DNA of 64,000 nt from JAIQFL01 sp035295745 (GTDB taxonomy: Bacteria; Acidobacteriota; Terriglobia; Bryobacterales; Bryobacteraceae): NCBI GenBank assembly GCA_035295745.1, contig DATGIL010000102.1, positions 537,160-601,159 of the forward strand, written 5' to 3'. This document shows positions 1-8,733 of the stretch, piece by piece (position 1 is the stretch's first letter; the number at the start of each line of letters is the position of its first letter). The position numbers and the translations under genes were made by a program. The notes below the pieces were generated by a model that made no database searches, was not told the origin of the DNA, and worked only from the letters and a program-made list of their open reading frames with translations.

Positions 1-828
1 CTTGATGGTGTAGCGCACCTGGTGGCGCGGGCGGACCGGCGCGGTGCCATTGCCTGCAATGAAGTGAAAGGTCTCCGCGCGACCGTGAACAGGCCCAATC
101 GCAGCCACATCGCGATTCGGTACGCGCCGATACTGGCAGCCGACGTACAAACAGCTTTCGCAGGGAATCAATTCCGTCAGACGGCGGACCTGCTCTGTGT
201 GCCGCGTGAATCCGAAGACCGACAGTTGCGACTTTTTGGGACGCAACGCACCGGACGGGAGAGCCTCCAGACGATCGGGCAGACCTCGCTCCCCTGACAT
301 GCCGATCAGTTCGAGGAGCCGCCCCTGCTCGCCAATGTCCCACTGCGGGTAGCCGGGGCTGTAGTGCGGAAGTACCGCCATTCCCTGCTCCTCGGCCCAC
401 GCGCAAAGACGGGCGCCGGCCATCTGGTTCAGATGCTCGACCACCGCCGAGCCGTAGACCTCCAGGAAGAAATACTCGTCTGGCTTGCCTTCTTCCCAGA
501 GCCGCTGCGCCTCCTGTTCGAGCGCATCGCCGGCACCCGCCGCCACTAGAAAGACACCGTGCGCGCCGGCCTTTTCCAGCTTCTCCTGCAATGGCTTGCT
601 ATGGAAGGAAACGCGCTCGAGTTGAATGCCATCGCCATTCATCACCACATCGCCGACCTCTCGCGCGTATGTCCAAGGCCGCCCGTGATGGGCATACCAC
701 TCACGAGCCCAGCGGGACAACTCGAGGGCGCGCTCGCTACAGTCGTGATCCGGCGGATATCCCAGCAGGCGCCGATACTCGGCAGGCTGTACGTTCACCT
801 CGGGGGCGGTATCGACGATCTCGATCAT
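1..828 (-). CDS. MetH-activation-domain-like corrinoid protein activator (3' end outside window)
   Basis: Not in the long-ORF set; found by reading the minus strand from the ATG that overlaps the TGA of the upstream ferredoxin-ASKHA gene (ATGA). All 276 codons to the window edge are open. The middle reads like the vitamin B12-dependent methionine synthase activation domain: 'FFLEVYGSAVVEHL' around residue 125 and 'LPHYSPGYPQWDIGEQ' around residue 155 match the family's 'YGSALVEAL' and 'SPGYxxWPLEEQ' blocks. The family's usual 'ESCMMxPxKSVS' block appears as 'PKKSQLSVFGF', and a cysteine-rich stretch 'ESCLYVGCQYRR' follows. In MetH this domain binds SAM and helps re-methylate cobalamin. Stand-alone copies are thought to serve other corrinoid proteins. 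The translational overlap with the next gene suggests the two act together in reductive activation of a corrinoid protein. The partner methyltransferase is not in view. Confidence 0.75.
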   Translation of the reverse strand, partial: MIEIVDTAPEVNVQPAEYRRLLGYPPDHDCSERALELSRWAREWYAHHGRPWTYAREVGDVVMNGDGIQLERVSFHSKPLQEKLEKAGAHGVFLVAAGAGDALEQEAQRLWEEGKPDEYFFLEVYGSAVVEHLNQMAGARLCAWAEEQGMAVLPHYSPGYPQWDIGEQGRLLELIGMSGERGLPDRLEALPSGALRPKKSQLSVFGFTRHTEQVRRLTELIPCESCLYVGCQYRRVPNRDVAAIGPVHGRAETFHFIAGNGTAPVRPRHQVRYTIK

Positions 829-2468
829 CCCTCAACCTGGTGAAGCGATTCGACGGGCTTAAATTGGCAGCCCTCCACGAAGAAGTCGAAGAAGTCCGGG
901 TGCGTCTCGAGCCGGCAATGCTCCACCCGTTTCACAAGCTCTTCGAGTTCGCGCCTCCTGGATCGCGAAAGCAGCGCCATCGAGGCGCCTTCCATCGCGG
1001 CATTGCCCACCTGCACCACGCGCGAGTTTGGCAGATCGGGAATCAGGCCGATGCGCCGCGCGGCCTCGACGTTCAGATGCCTGCCAAAGCCGCCCGCAAG
1101 GTAGAAGCGATCGACCTCGCCAAACGACAGTCCGTAATTGCTGAAGACCACGTGGAGCCCGGCGACGTTGGCGCCCTTGGCCTGCGCCAATTCGTTGACA
1201 TCGCTCTCCTGAAAGAAGATGTCGCCAGGTACATCCAACACGATTCGCTCTCGATCGGCGCTAAAGCGCCCGAGGTCATTCATTTGTCCGGTACGCAACA
1301 ACTCGCTCAGCAGTGCGATCAGTCCCGACCCGCAGATACCTTCCGGTGCCCCCCCGCCAATCACGCGAAGCCGGCAAGTGCCGTCATCGTCAAGGACCAC
1401 ATCTTCGATCGCGCCGTCCAGTGCCGGCATCCCGCACGAGATCGCCCCGCCCTCAAACGCAGGGCCAGCCGGACAAGACGCCGCCAGCACGCGATGCCGG
1501 TTTCCCAGGATCAATTCGGTGTTGGTGCCGATGTCCATAATGGCAACCAGGCGGTCTTCGTGGGCCAAGTCCATGGCAAGCATGCACGCAGCGGCGTCGG
1601 CGCCCACATGTCCGCTGATAACCGGAGCCCCATAGACGCGCGCCTTCGGGTGAATCGGCAACAAACAGCGACGGCCGGTCTCCACCAGCGCGGTAGAAGC
1701 GCGCTTGCCTCCGGCCATTTCGATTTCGGTGATCGACCGGTACGGGTTCTGCCCGATCGAATAAACGCTCTGGCGGAAGAACAGGTCGCGCATGGTGGAG
1801 TTGCCCACCACGACCATTTCGTAGATGGTTTTAGGGTCGACCGGAAGCTCTTCGATCGCGTGGGTCAGGTACCCGGCGAGCGTGCGGCGCAGCAGTTTGC
1901 CGGGATGGTCGGAATCGTACTGGATGCGCGACATCACGTCCGACCCGCCAAAACGCTGGGGATTTTCGAGGGATGCGTCGGCGATCCACTCGCCCGTCTC
2001 GAGATTGAACAGCCGCAGCACCACGGTGGTAGTGCCCAGGTCCATCGCAAGCCCATAGATCGGGCCGTGGGAGCGTTCGATTTCGATTCCGTCGATGAGG
2101 ATTCGGTCGCCTTCGCGCACAACAGCTGGGTCGAGACGGAGCGGCTCGCCGCTGAGCGGTAGGCCGAGAGCGTGACGTTCGATGCGCATCTGCCCACGCC
2201 GCATGGTGTGGCAACGGACGGCTCCCTGGGCGGCGACGATGCTGCACTGGCAGGAGAGGCGGAAATTGCCCCGGAGGTGGCGCTCGGAAATGGTGCGCTC
2301 GGAGAGAGCAGACATGCCCTCGGTGACCTCGACTACGCACTCCTTGCACTTTCCCTGTTTCAGGCACGAAGTCGGCACAGGGACACCTAGAGTTTGGGCG
2401 CAATCGAAGAGGGTCGGATTGCCGATAGGCCCTGTTGTCCGTCCGTTAATGGTAAGCGTTACCGCCAT
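825..2468 (-). CDS. Ferredoxin-ASKHA (RACo/RamA-like) corrinoid activation ATPase
   Basis: 547 residues. The N-terminus is a plant-type [2Fe-2S] ferredoxin domain with Cys35, Cys41, Cys44 and Cys73 in the usual C-x5-C-x2-C-xn-C spacing. The rest is the C-terminal ASKHA domain (DUF4445 family) with the phosphate-1 motif 'AMDLGTTTVV' near residue 140, a second 'MDIGTNTELIL' near residue 310 and a nucleotide-loop 'YLAGGFG' near residue 460. Proteins of this build (RamA, RACo) use ATP to drive low-potential electron transfer to inactive Co(II) corrinoid proteins. The ATGA overlap with the downstream MetH-activation-like gene supports a shared role. The start is the only ATG before the ferredoxin fold. 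Family assignment is secure; the target corrinoid protein is unknown. Confidence 0.88.
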   Translation of the reverse strand: MAVTLTINGRTTGPIGNPTLFDCAQTLGVPVPTSCLKQGKCKECVVEVTEGMSALSERTISERHLRGNFRLSCQCSIVAAQGAVRCHTMRRGQMRIERHALGLPLSGEPLRLDPAVVREGDRILIDGIEIERSHGPIYGLAMDLGTTTVVLRLFNLETGEWIADASLENPQRFGGSDVMSRIQYDSDHPGKLLRRTLAGYLTHAIEELPVDPKTIYEMVVVGNSTMRDLFFRQSVYSIGQNPYRSITEIEMAGGKRASTALVETGRRCLLPIHPKARVYGAPVISGHVGADAAACMLAMDLAHEDRLVAIMDIGTNTELILGNRHRVLAASCPAGPAFEGGAISCGMPALDGAIEDVVLDDDGTCRLRVIGGGAPEGICGSGLIALLSELLRTGQMNDLGRFSADRERIVLDVPGDIFFQESDVNELAQAKGANVAGLHVVFSNYGLSFGEVDRFYLAGGFGRHLNVEAARRIGLIPDLPNSRVVQVGNAAMEGASMALLSRSRRRELEELVKRVEHCRLETHPDFFDFFVEGCQFKPVESLHQVEG

Positions 2469-2570
2469 TTACGAGAGGTTCCTGCTCACCTGATGTATTT
2501 AGTTTCATAGTACAACAATATTGAACAAACGAAGTCCCAATCTTCGGATGGTATACTAGGCTGGAGGTCC

Positions 2571-2647
2571 GGGGCTGTAGCTCAGTTGGTCAGAGCGTCT
2601 GGTTTACACCCAGAAGGTCCACAGTTCGAGCCTGTGCAGCCCCACCA
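2571..2647 (+). tRNA. tRNA-Val (anticodon TAC)
   Basis: A complete cloverleaf can be drawn. The acceptor arm GGGGCTG pairs with CAGCCCC (2637-2643) and the CCA end is encoded. The anticodon stem TCTGG/CCAGA flanks loop TTTACAC, with anticodon TAC at 2605-2607, and the T-arm carries GTTCGAG. A TATACT -10-like hexamer lies at 2552-2557. The 3' end is 16 bp from the remains of a tyrosine recombinase gene. Confidence 0.97.
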
Positions 2648-2663
2648 CTCACCCCATTTGATT

Positions 2664-2823
2664 TCAATTGCTCGACGCTCTCCTTCGTATTTCCTCGGGT
2701 CCATGTTTACTCCGGCTTTCAGAATGTGTGTCAAACAGGAACCGCTCCATTTTCTCCTTCACGCCCTCCAGGTCCCGATCCGAAACAATGTTGTAGCGGG
2801 TCGAGTGTTGTAGCGGGTCGAGT
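2664..2823 (-). pseudogene. 3' remnant of a tyrosine recombinase (integrase)
   Basis: The minus strand encodes 'STRYNIVSDRDLEGVKEKM' followed by about 25 more residues to a stop. This matches the C-terminal tail of phage-type tyrosine recombinases, just after the catalytic Tyr-containing 'xxRYxIVxExDL' block. Nothing resembling the catalytic domain precedes it. The reading frame is interrupted upstream by a 17-bp tandem duplication. The remnant ends 16 bp from the 3' end of tRNA-Val, the usual seat of integrases that use a tRNA 3' end as attachment site, so this is probably the scar of a lost island. Confidence 0.6.
2790..2823. repeat. 17-bp perfect tandem duplication inside the integrase remnant
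   Basis: GTTGTAGCGGGTCGAGT occurs twice back to back at 2790-2806 and 2807-2823. The duplication repeats the codons for 'STRYN' of the recombinase tail and shifts the frame, because 17 is not a multiple of three. Confidence 0.9.
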
Positions 2824-2995
2824 CCGCCCAAGCCTCGAAGGGTGATAAACCGTGCAAGCAACTGCCGAGGCGAAACGAGGGACAATCTCGAAAAGAGGCT
2901 TGACACCGACACGAACGCCACGAACCGGCGCTTGTTTCGAATCCCCGCGCGGTGGTATGCTGCCGGAGGCAATTTTCAACTGGAGGCAAGAAGTC

Positions 2996-3835
2996 ATGCG
3001 TGTGCTCATCGCGGCCATGGGAGTGCTGATATTCACCGGTGCCGGATTCGGACAGACGAAATCAAAAAACCTGGTGGACCTCGAGATGATGACGTGGCCG
3101 GAGCTGAAGCAGGCGCTCCAGGACGGCAAGACCACCGCGCTCATCTACAACGGCGGCACCGAAACGCGCGGCCCGCAGAACGTCAATGGTGGCCACACGC
3201 TGATGGCTCATGCGACTGTCATTGCGATTGCGGAGAAACTCGGAAATGCGATCGCCGCGCCTGTCCTGCCGTTCTCGCCGAACAACGCGAATGCCAATCT
3301 GCCGGGCACCATCGGGCTGACGGCGCCGATCTTCGCGTCGGTCAACGAACGCGTCGCCGAACAGATGATCACCAACGGATTTAAGAATGTCGTGCTGATG
3401 GGCGATCACGGCGGCGGCCAAAGCGAACTCGCCTCGGTGGCCAAGAAGCTCGATGAGAAGTACGCGCCGCAAGGCGTTCGCGTGGTCTATTGCGACGAGG
3501 TCTACGAGAAGGCCAACGGCGATTTCGACAAGTACCTGGAAGCGAATCATATGCCGGTAAGCTCGCACGCGGGCATTCCGGATACCTCGGAGATGCTGTA
3601 TCTGGGCGGCGATAAGGGTTGGGTCCGCAAGGACCTCGTCGCCACCGCCGTGGGCGATCCCGTCCGCAAGCCGGGCGAGCCGCGTGATCCCAACGCCAAG
3701 CGAGTGAACAACGGAATCACCGGCGACGCGCGTCCCTCCACGCCTGAACTGGGGAAGAAGATCTTCGATATGAAGGTGGAGTACGCGGTGAATCAGATCC
3801 ACCGCCTGCTCGCGCCAGGCACTACCGGACACTAG
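2996..3835 (+). CDS. Secreted creatininase-family protein
   Basis: 279 residues from the ATG at 2996, which has GGAGG nine bases upstream and begins a clear signal peptide ('MRVLIAAMGVLIF...GFGQ'). The longer frame upstream lacks these. The mature part follows the creatininase/creatinine amidohydrolase family: 'YNGGTETRGPQNVNGGHTL' replaces the usual 'GxxEQHGPHLPxxTD', 'VVLMGDHGGGQ' replaces 'xxNGHGGN', and 'SSHAGIPDTSEML' matches 'HAGExETSxML'. Several metal ligands of classical creatininase are therefore changed (R for H after TE, D for E late in the protein). The substrate is likely not creatinine and activity is uncertain. Export is unusual for the family as first described but common among acidobacterial members. 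It is convergent with the ADOP permease, 9 bp apart. Confidence 0.75.
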   Translation: MRVLIAAMGVLIFTGAGFGQTKSKNLVDLEMMTWPELKQALQDGKTTALIYNGGTETRGPQNVNGGHTLMAHATVIAIAEKLGNAIAAPVLPFSPNNANANLPGTIGLTAPIFASVNERVAEQMITNGFKNVVLMGDHGGGQSELASVAKKLDEKYAPQGVRVVYCDEVYEKANGDFDKYLEANHMPVSSHAGIPDTSEMLYLGGDKGWVRKDLVATAVGDPVRKPGEPRDPNAKRVNNGITGDARPSTPELGKKIFDMKVEYAVNQIHRLLAPGTTGH

Positions 3836-3844
3836 CGATGGGCG

Positions 3845-6442
3845 CTATTCCGCGCGAATTGCATCCATCGGATTGGCGCGCGCAGCTTTAGCGGCAGGGC
3901 GCCAGCAGCCGAGCAATGTAGCCGCCACGATGGCGGCGAATGCCAAGGCGTAGGTGAGCGGGTCTATGGGCGAGACGCCATAGATCAATCCTCGCAGCCA
4001 TCGCGAAACCGCGAGCGCGGCGGCGAAGCCGAGCAGTAATCCCACGCCCATCAAAGTCAGCCCTTCACGCTGCACCATCCGCATGACCTCGCCGGAACTG
4101 GCGCCGAGCGCCATGCGAACGCCCAGCTCGCGCGAACGGCGCGACACCGAGTACGAGATCACGCCATAGATTCCCACCGCGGCCAGCAGCAGAGCCAGCG
4201 CCGCGAAGATCGCCGCCAGCACCGCCGTAAAGCTGGCGGGTCCGCGTGCCGATTCCACGTAGGCCTCCATGCCGCGCACGTTCGAGATCGCCATGTTCGG
4301 ATTGCGCCTGGCCAGTTCTTTGCGGATGGCCGGCACCAGCGCCAGCGGATCTCCGGGCAATCGCACCGCGAAGTTCAACGGAGATCGCGGGCTCTGCGCG
4401 AAAGCGAAGTAGACTTCTGGCCGCACCTGCTCGGATAGTGAATGATTGCGCACGTGCTCCACTACGCCCACCACCTCGGCCCAATCGGGCTGGAAGCCAT
4501 TGGGCACGGTGTGCTCGGCAAAGATCCGCTTGCCCAGAGCGGACTCGCCGGGCCAGGTCTTGCGGGCCAGCAGGTCGTCGACGATCACCACGCGGCGCCC
4601 GCCGGAGCGATCTTCGCTATTGAAGAAACGGCCTTCCACCAGGCGTGTGCTCATGGCGCGAAAGTAGCCAGGAGTGACGCAACGGTAGTCCGCAATCATG
4701 CCGGCGGCCTGTGTCTCCGATAAGCCTTCAGGCCGATACGCGCTGTACCAATTCGCGAAACCTCCCAATGGTATGTGCGACGTGGCGCCAACCGCCTCCA
4801 CGCCGGGCAACGCGGCGAGCGACGCTTCCCAGTCCTTCACCCAGTTGAATAAGGCATCTTCGGAGGATACGGGTGGCAAGCGCAACTGGAACGTCAGCAC
4901 CTGTTGCGCATCAAAGCCGGGTCGCACCGCGCGCAGATTGGCCAGTGTGCGGATCATCAGCCCGGCGCCGATCACCAGGACGAATCCCAGCATTACCTCG
5001 CCGACAATCAGGGCCGCGCTCAGGCGGCGACGCGCCGGGGCTGCGGACCAACTGCCCTCACGCAGGTTCTCCATCAACTCCAGGCGCGTGGATTCCCACG
5101 CGGGCGCCAGCCCGAACACCATCGCCGATCCCAGCGTCACCGCCGCCACGAAGATCAGGACCGGCCAGTTCAGCCCCACGTTTCGAATCTGCACCAGGTA
5201 ATCGGTGCGCAGACTCAGCAATGCGCGGACGCCGGCCCATCCCAGGGCGACGCCCAGGATCGCGCCCACGCCGCACAACGTCAGGCCCTCGAGGAAGAGC
5301 TGGCGCAAAATGCGTCCCCGGCCCGCGCCCAGTGCGGTGCGCAGCGCCATCTCCCGGCGCCGCGCGCTGGCGCGCTCGAGCAGCAGATTGGCCACGTTCA
5401 CACACGCGATCAGCAGGACGAGTCCGGCCCCCGCGAACAACGCGAGGAGCGCGGGGCGAATCTCACGGACGGCGTCCTCCTGCATGGGGGCGAGCGTAAG
5501 CGTCATGTTCTCCTCCCCCAATGCCGTATACGCGGAGCGGATCTGCGAGGCTACGCTATCGAGATCGTCCTGCGCCTGCGCTCTTCCGATGCCTGGTTTG
5601 AGGCGCGCCACCACTCGCAGATAATAGAGCGTCACCGGCTGCTTGTAGAAGAAGCGATCGAAGGGGACGAAGGCCTGCACGTCCATCGCGACATTCGATT
5701 CCGAAGAGAAATAGAGCTGAAATCCTGCAGGCATCACGCCCACGACGGTAGGATTGCCGCCCTGCATGGGCACAGTCTTGCCGACGATTTGCGGGTCACC
5801 GCCGAAGCGCCTCTGCCACAGGCCGTAGCTCAGGACGATGGTGTGTTCGCCGAAGGCAGAGTCGGGAGCGAAGACTCTGCCGAGCGCCGGAGTGACGCCC
5901 AGCAGCGACAGGAAGTTCGGCGTCACCTGGGCGACCTTGACCTGCTCGGGCTCCTCGCCTCCGATGAAGGTGCCGCTGCCGACCCAGATGGCGCCCACGT
6001 CCTGCAGGGTTCGGCTGCGCTGTCGGATCTCGCGGTACGCGATCGTGGAGGTGGGAGCGTGTGGGGCGCCGGTCTTCTGAAAGCTCGACCAGATGAGCGC
6101 GAGTTGCTCCGGGCGGTCGTAGGGCAGCGGCCGCAGCAGCACCGCGTAGACCACGCTGAAGATGGCGGTGTTGGCGCCGATTCCCAGTACCAGGGTCAGC
6201 AGCGCCACGGCGGTGAAGCTGCGGCTCTTCCACAGGGTGCGCCACGCGTAGCGGAAATCGTGCCCCAGGGAGTTCAGCCGGATGCCGGCATACTGATCGC
6301 GCACACTCTCTTTGACCTGCTCCATACCTTCGTCCTCCAGCAACGCTGCACAGGCGCGCAACTCTTCGTCGAGTTCCGACTCCATCTGCCGCCGGCGCGC
6401 CGTGAATCGCCAGAATTGTTTGGCTTTCGACGTCCAGACCAT
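3845..6442 (-). CDS. ADOP-type ABC transporter permease (MacB/FtsX-like, duplicated)
   Basis: 865 residues. About 75 residues of soluble 'permease prefix' come first ('FRYAWRTLWKSRSFTAVALL' marks its end). Then follows TM1, a large MacB-like periplasmic domain, three TM segments with an FtsX-type 'NLLLERASARRREMALRTAL' loop, a second periplasmic domain, and a second FtsX block 'YSVSRRSRELGVRMALGAS'. This duplicated architecture without an adjacent ATPase gene is the acidobacterial orphan permease family. MacB relatives move peptides, lipids or drugs using a MacB-type ATPase; the substrate here is unknown. A PadR regulator lies 7 bp upstream on the same strand, the usual arrangement, which makes control by a small-molecule or phenolic signal plausible. 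Confidence 0.88.
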   Translation of the reverse strand: MVWTSKAKQFWRFTARRRQMESELDEELRACAALLEDEGMEQVKESVRDQYAGIRLNSLGHDFRYAWRTLWKSRSFTAVALLTLVLGIGANTAIFSVVYAVLLRPLPYDRPEQLALIWSSFQKTGAPHAPTSTIAYREIRQRSRTLQDVGAIWVGSGTFIGGEEPEQVKVAQVTPNFLSLLGVTPALGRVFAPDSAFGEHTIVLSYGLWQRRFGGDPQIVGKTVPMQGGNPTVVGVMPAGFQLYFSSESNVAMDVQAFVPFDRFFYKQPVTLYYLRVVARLKPGIGRAQAQDDLDSVASQIRSAYTALGEENMTLTLAPMQEDAVREIRPALLALFAGAGLVLLIACVNVANLLLERASARRREMALRTALGAGRGRILRQLFLEGLTLCGVGAILGVALGWAGVRALLSLRTDYLVQIRNVGLNWPVLIFVAAVTLGSAMVFGLAPAWESTRLELMENLREGSWSAAPARRRLSAALIVGEVMLGFVLVIGAGLMIRTLANLRAVRPGFDAQQVLTFQLRLPPVSSEDALFNWVKDWEASLAALPGVEAVGATSHIPLGGFANWYSAYRPEGLSETQAAGMIADYRCVTPGYFRAMSTRLVEGRFFNSEDRSGGRRVVIVDDLLARKTWPGESALGKRIFAEHTVPNGFQPDWAEVVGVVEHVRNHSLSEQVRPEVYFAFAQSPRSPLNFAVRLPGDPLALVPAIRKELARRNPNMAISNVRGMEAYVESARGPASFTAVLAAIFAALALLLAAVGIYGVISYSVSRRSRELGVRMALGASSGEVMRMVQREGLTLMGVGLLLGFAAALAVSRWLRGLIYGVSPIDPLTYALAFAAIVAATLLGCWRPAAKAARANPMDAIRAE

Positions 6443-6449
6443 CGCAGTC

Positions 6450-6779
6450 TCATTCGCCTTCCAGCACCTGGGTCATGGCGAGGAAGACTCTCTGAAAGTT
6501 CCGCTTTTCGGCCGCGAGTTGCGATTTACCGGACCGGGTGAGCGTGTAGAACTTTGCGCGGCGCCCCTCTTCGGTTTCGCCCCAGTGGGACGCGAGCCAG
6601 CCCTTGCCTTCGAGGCGGTGCAGTGCGGGGAAGAGCGATCCGGCCTTGACGATAAAGACGCCGCTGGTGACCTGGCGGATCCGCTCCGCGATGCCGACTC
6701 CGTGCATCGGTCGCAGATCGACGGTCCGCAAAATCATCAGATCGAGCGTGCCGGGCAGAACTTCCACGGATTTGTTCAT
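6450..6779 (-). CDS. PadR-family transcriptional regulator
   Basis: 109 residues. It has a winged-helix PadR domain over the whole length: 'LPGTLDLMILRTV' opens helix 1, 'HGVGIAERI' and 'GSLFPALHRLEGKGWL' form the recognition region, and 'RRAKFYTLTRSG' the wing. A C-terminal helix serves dimerisation. It is the first gene of a two-gene unit with the ADOP permease. An 8-bp palindrome TATCGATA and further ATAT-rich sequence lie 20-30 bp upstream of its start, a good place for autoregulation. No clear Shine-Dalgarno is seen; a TATCGT hexamer on the minus strand lies 8 nt before the ATG, so the message may be leaderless. Confidence 0.9.
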   Translation of the reverse strand: MNKSVEVLPGTLDLMILRTVDLRPMHGVGIAERIRQVTSGVFIVKAGSLFPALHRLEGKGWLASHWGETEEGRRAKFYTLTRSGKSQLAAEKRNFQRVFLAMTQVLEGE

Positions 6780-6787
6780 AGAGATTA

Positions 6788-6810
6788 ACGATATAGCCTA
6801 TCGATATTGA
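6788..6810 (-). promoter_or_regulatory. Probable padR promoter/operator
   Basis: AT-rich patch in a GC-rich region directly before padR. It has the palindrome TATCGATA (6799-6806) and, on the minus strand, a TATCGT -10-like hexamer (6788-6793). PadR proteins usually bind such palindromes at their own promoter; binding here is inferred. Confidence 0.4.
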
Positions 6811-6847
6811 AAGCCTATACCGATACGCGAGAAGTGTCAAGGGTGAC

Positions 6848-7038
6848 GTGGCGCAAACATTCCTGTTTGCCGCGTCGAGACTCATCTCGACGCTTTTCGC
6901 GTGTCCGCTCATTCCGACGCCACGAAGTGACTTCGACGCTGCCATGCGTCTACTTAGTTCGGAGCGCAGGGGGATTTGGTGGCGTCCCGAAAGCGTCGAG
7001 ATGAGTCTCGACGCGGCAAAGAAGAGTCTTTGCGCCAC
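6848..7038. repeat. Foldback element copy R1 (complete)
   Basis: Starts GTGGCGC and ends GCGCCAC. The left arm has hairpin GCAAACA-ttcc-TGTTTGC, then GCGTCGAGA-ctca-TCTCGACGC. The right arm is its inverse: GCGTCGAGA-tgag-TCTCGACGC, then GCAAAGA-agag-TCTTTGC. The centre is about 75 bp and not conserved. It sits between padR and the next gene. No coding capacity. Confidence 0.85.
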
Positions 7039-7054
7039 GACGTAAAATAGAGGG

Positions 7055-8149
7055 ATGGCATTCATAAGGTCTCTGTGCTTGATGTTGGCGCTCGCTGTGG
7101 CGGCGATGGGCCAGGGCGGAGTTACCGTCGACCAATTGGTGAGCTTCATCAAAACCTCCATCCAGTCCAAGCAGGACGACAAGAAGATCGCCGAACAAGT
7201 GCAGAAGATCAGACTGAGCAACCGGCTTGATGCCAAGACAGTGCAGGACTTGCAGCGTGACGGAGCCGGCCCCAAGACCGTCGCCGCCTTGCAAAAGCTC
7301 AGCGAGGCATCGGCCACCCTGCCGGCCGCCGCGCCACCGCCGCCCCCTTCTACTCCGTCAGAGATACCGCCCCCCAGCCCCGCGGAATTGCGCGCCATCT
7401 TGAACGAGATCCAGCACAAGGCGCTCGATTACACCGAGAGCCTTCCGAACTACATCTGCTCGCAGTACACCAAACGATTCGTCGATCCAACCGGCACCGA
7501 GAGCTGGCGCCTGGCGGACACCATCCTGGAACAGCTTTCCTACGTCGACCACCAGGAACACTACATCGTGAAGATGCACAATGATACGCCGGTGACCAAC
7601 AACATGACGCACGACCAACTCGGCGGGGCCAAGTCCTCGGGCGAGTTCGCGTCCATTCTGCGCACCATCTTCGATCCGGCGACGCAAACCGAGTTCACCT
7701 GGGAGCGTTGGACCTCGCTGCGTACGCAGGATAACGTTTTGCGGCCGGCTTACGTGTTCAATTTTCGCGTGACCCAGCCGCGCTATAGCATCCTGCACGA
7801 GGGGTCCAAGCGGACGGTGACCGTCGGCTTCCATGGCGAGGTGTTCGCCGACCGCGAGACCAAAGCCGTCATGCGCGTGAAGATGCAGTGCGACAACATT
7901 CCGCCCGACTTCCCGATTCAAAATGTCAGCCTGGTTCTCTACTACGACCTGATCGATATTTCCGGCCAGACGTTCGTGCTGCCGCTCCAGTCGGAGGTGC
8001 GCTCGCGCGAAGGCAAGTACCTGGCTCGCAACGAAGTGGGCTACCACTCGTACCACAAGTACAGTGCCGATGCGAGCATCAGCTTCGGCGCGCCCGAGGA
8101 CATCCCGCAGGAAAAGCTCCAGGAAGTGCCGCCCAAGAAGAAGCAGTGA
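7055..8149 (+). CDS. Secreted hypothetical protein (acidobacterial type)
   Basis: 364 residues. A signal peptide ('MAFIRSLCLMLALAVAAMGQ') is followed by an amphipathic region of about 60 residues, a proline-rich linker (about residues 90-110), and a globular domain of about 240 residues that contains 'LPNYICSQYTKR' and a long beta-rich section. The domain resembles uncharacterised exported proteins common in Acidobacteria; I do not recognise a function. The C-terminus ends in a basic tail. There is no Shine-Dalgarno at a normal distance, but TAAAAT (7043-7048) lies 6 nt before the ATG, suggesting a leaderless transcript starting just after repeat R1. Confidence 0.75.
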   Translation: MAFIRSLCLMLALAVAAMGQGGVTVDQLVSFIKTSIQSKQDDKKIAEQVQKIRLSNRLDAKTVQDLQRDGAGPKTVAALQKLSEASATLPAAAPPPPPSTPSEIPPPSPAELRAILNEIQHKALDYTESLPNYICSQYTKRFVDPTGTESWRLADTILEQLSYVDHQEHYIVKMHNDTPVTNNMTHDQLGGAKSSGEFASILRTIFDPATQTEFTWERWTSLRTQDNVLRPAYVFNFRVTQPRYSILHEGSKRTVTVGFHGEVFADRETKAVMRVKMQCDNIPPDFPIQNVSLVLYYDLIDISGQTFVLPLQSEVRSREGKYLARNEVGYHSYHKYSADASISFGAPEDIPQEKLQEVPPKKKQ

Positions 8150-8177
8150 TCCAAGCGTTGCGATCTACACTGAGAAG

Positions 8178-8723
8178 ATGATCGTCCTCGCCTCCCAGTC
8201 TCCGCGCCGCGCCGACATCCTGCGCCAGGCGGGGATCCCGTTCGTCGTCCGCGTAGCGCCGGTAGACGAGACGCCGCTGGCAGGCGAATCGGCCGAGGAC
8301 TATGTGTGTCGCGTCGCGGAGATGAAGGCACAAGCAGCGGTGTGCGGACCGGAGGAGGTCGTGCTCGCCGCGGACACGACGGTGGTCGTCGACGGAGAGA
8401 TTCTGGCGAAGCCCGAAGACGATCGCGACGCGCGCCGTATGCTCACGATGTTGTCGGGACGCCGCCACGACGTGCTGACGGGCGTCTGTCTGCGGCGGGG
8501 CGGGGAAGTGGTCCGCGATTGCGCCTCGACGGCGGTCTGGTTCGTGCCCATGAGCGAGGGCGAAATCGAAGAGTATGTTGCCAGTGGAGAGCCTTGCGAC
8601 AAGGCGGGAGCGTACGCGATTCAGGGCCTCGCATCGAAGTACGTCGAGCGGATCGAGGGCTGCTATTACAATGTTATGGGCCTGCCGGTGTCGCTGGTCT
8701 ATCGCCATTTGCAGCGGCTTTGA
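8178..8723 (+). CDS. maf: Maf-like nucleoside triphosphate pyrophosphatase
   Basis: 181 residues from ATG 8178; the longer frame upstream only overlaps the preceding gene. Maf motifs are in order: 'ILASQSPRR'-type start (here 'VLASQSPRRADIL'), 'VLAADTTVVVDGEILAKP' near residue 65 with the catalytic Asp, 'MLSGRRHDVLTGV', and the late 'DKAGAYAIQG' block. Maf/YhdE enzymes hydrolyse canonical or modified NTPs (dTTP/UTP in many) to monophosphates in the cytoplasm. A TACACT hexamer 6 nt before the start suggests its own leaderless promoter. Confidence 0.92.
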   Translation: MIVLASQSPRRADILRQAGIPFVVRVAPVDETPLAGESAEDYVCRVAEMKAQAAVCGPEEVVLAADTTVVVDGEILAKPEDDRDARRMLTMLSGRRHDVLTGVCLRRGGEVVRDCASTAVWFVPMSEGEIEEYVASGEPCDKAGAYAIQGLASKYVERIEGCYYNVMGLPVSLVYRHLQRL

Positions 8724-8733
8724 CGTTGATCAC

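Noticed and set aside
591..2162. 523-codon plus-strand frame
   Set aside because: It lies antisense to the ferredoxin-ASKHA gene; the minus strand has clear motifs and the plus frame has none. Long antisense frames are expected at this GC content.
4904..6541. 545-codon plus-strand frame
   Set aside because: Antisense shadow of the ADOP permease; composition rich in Arg, Gln, His and Gly, no domain.
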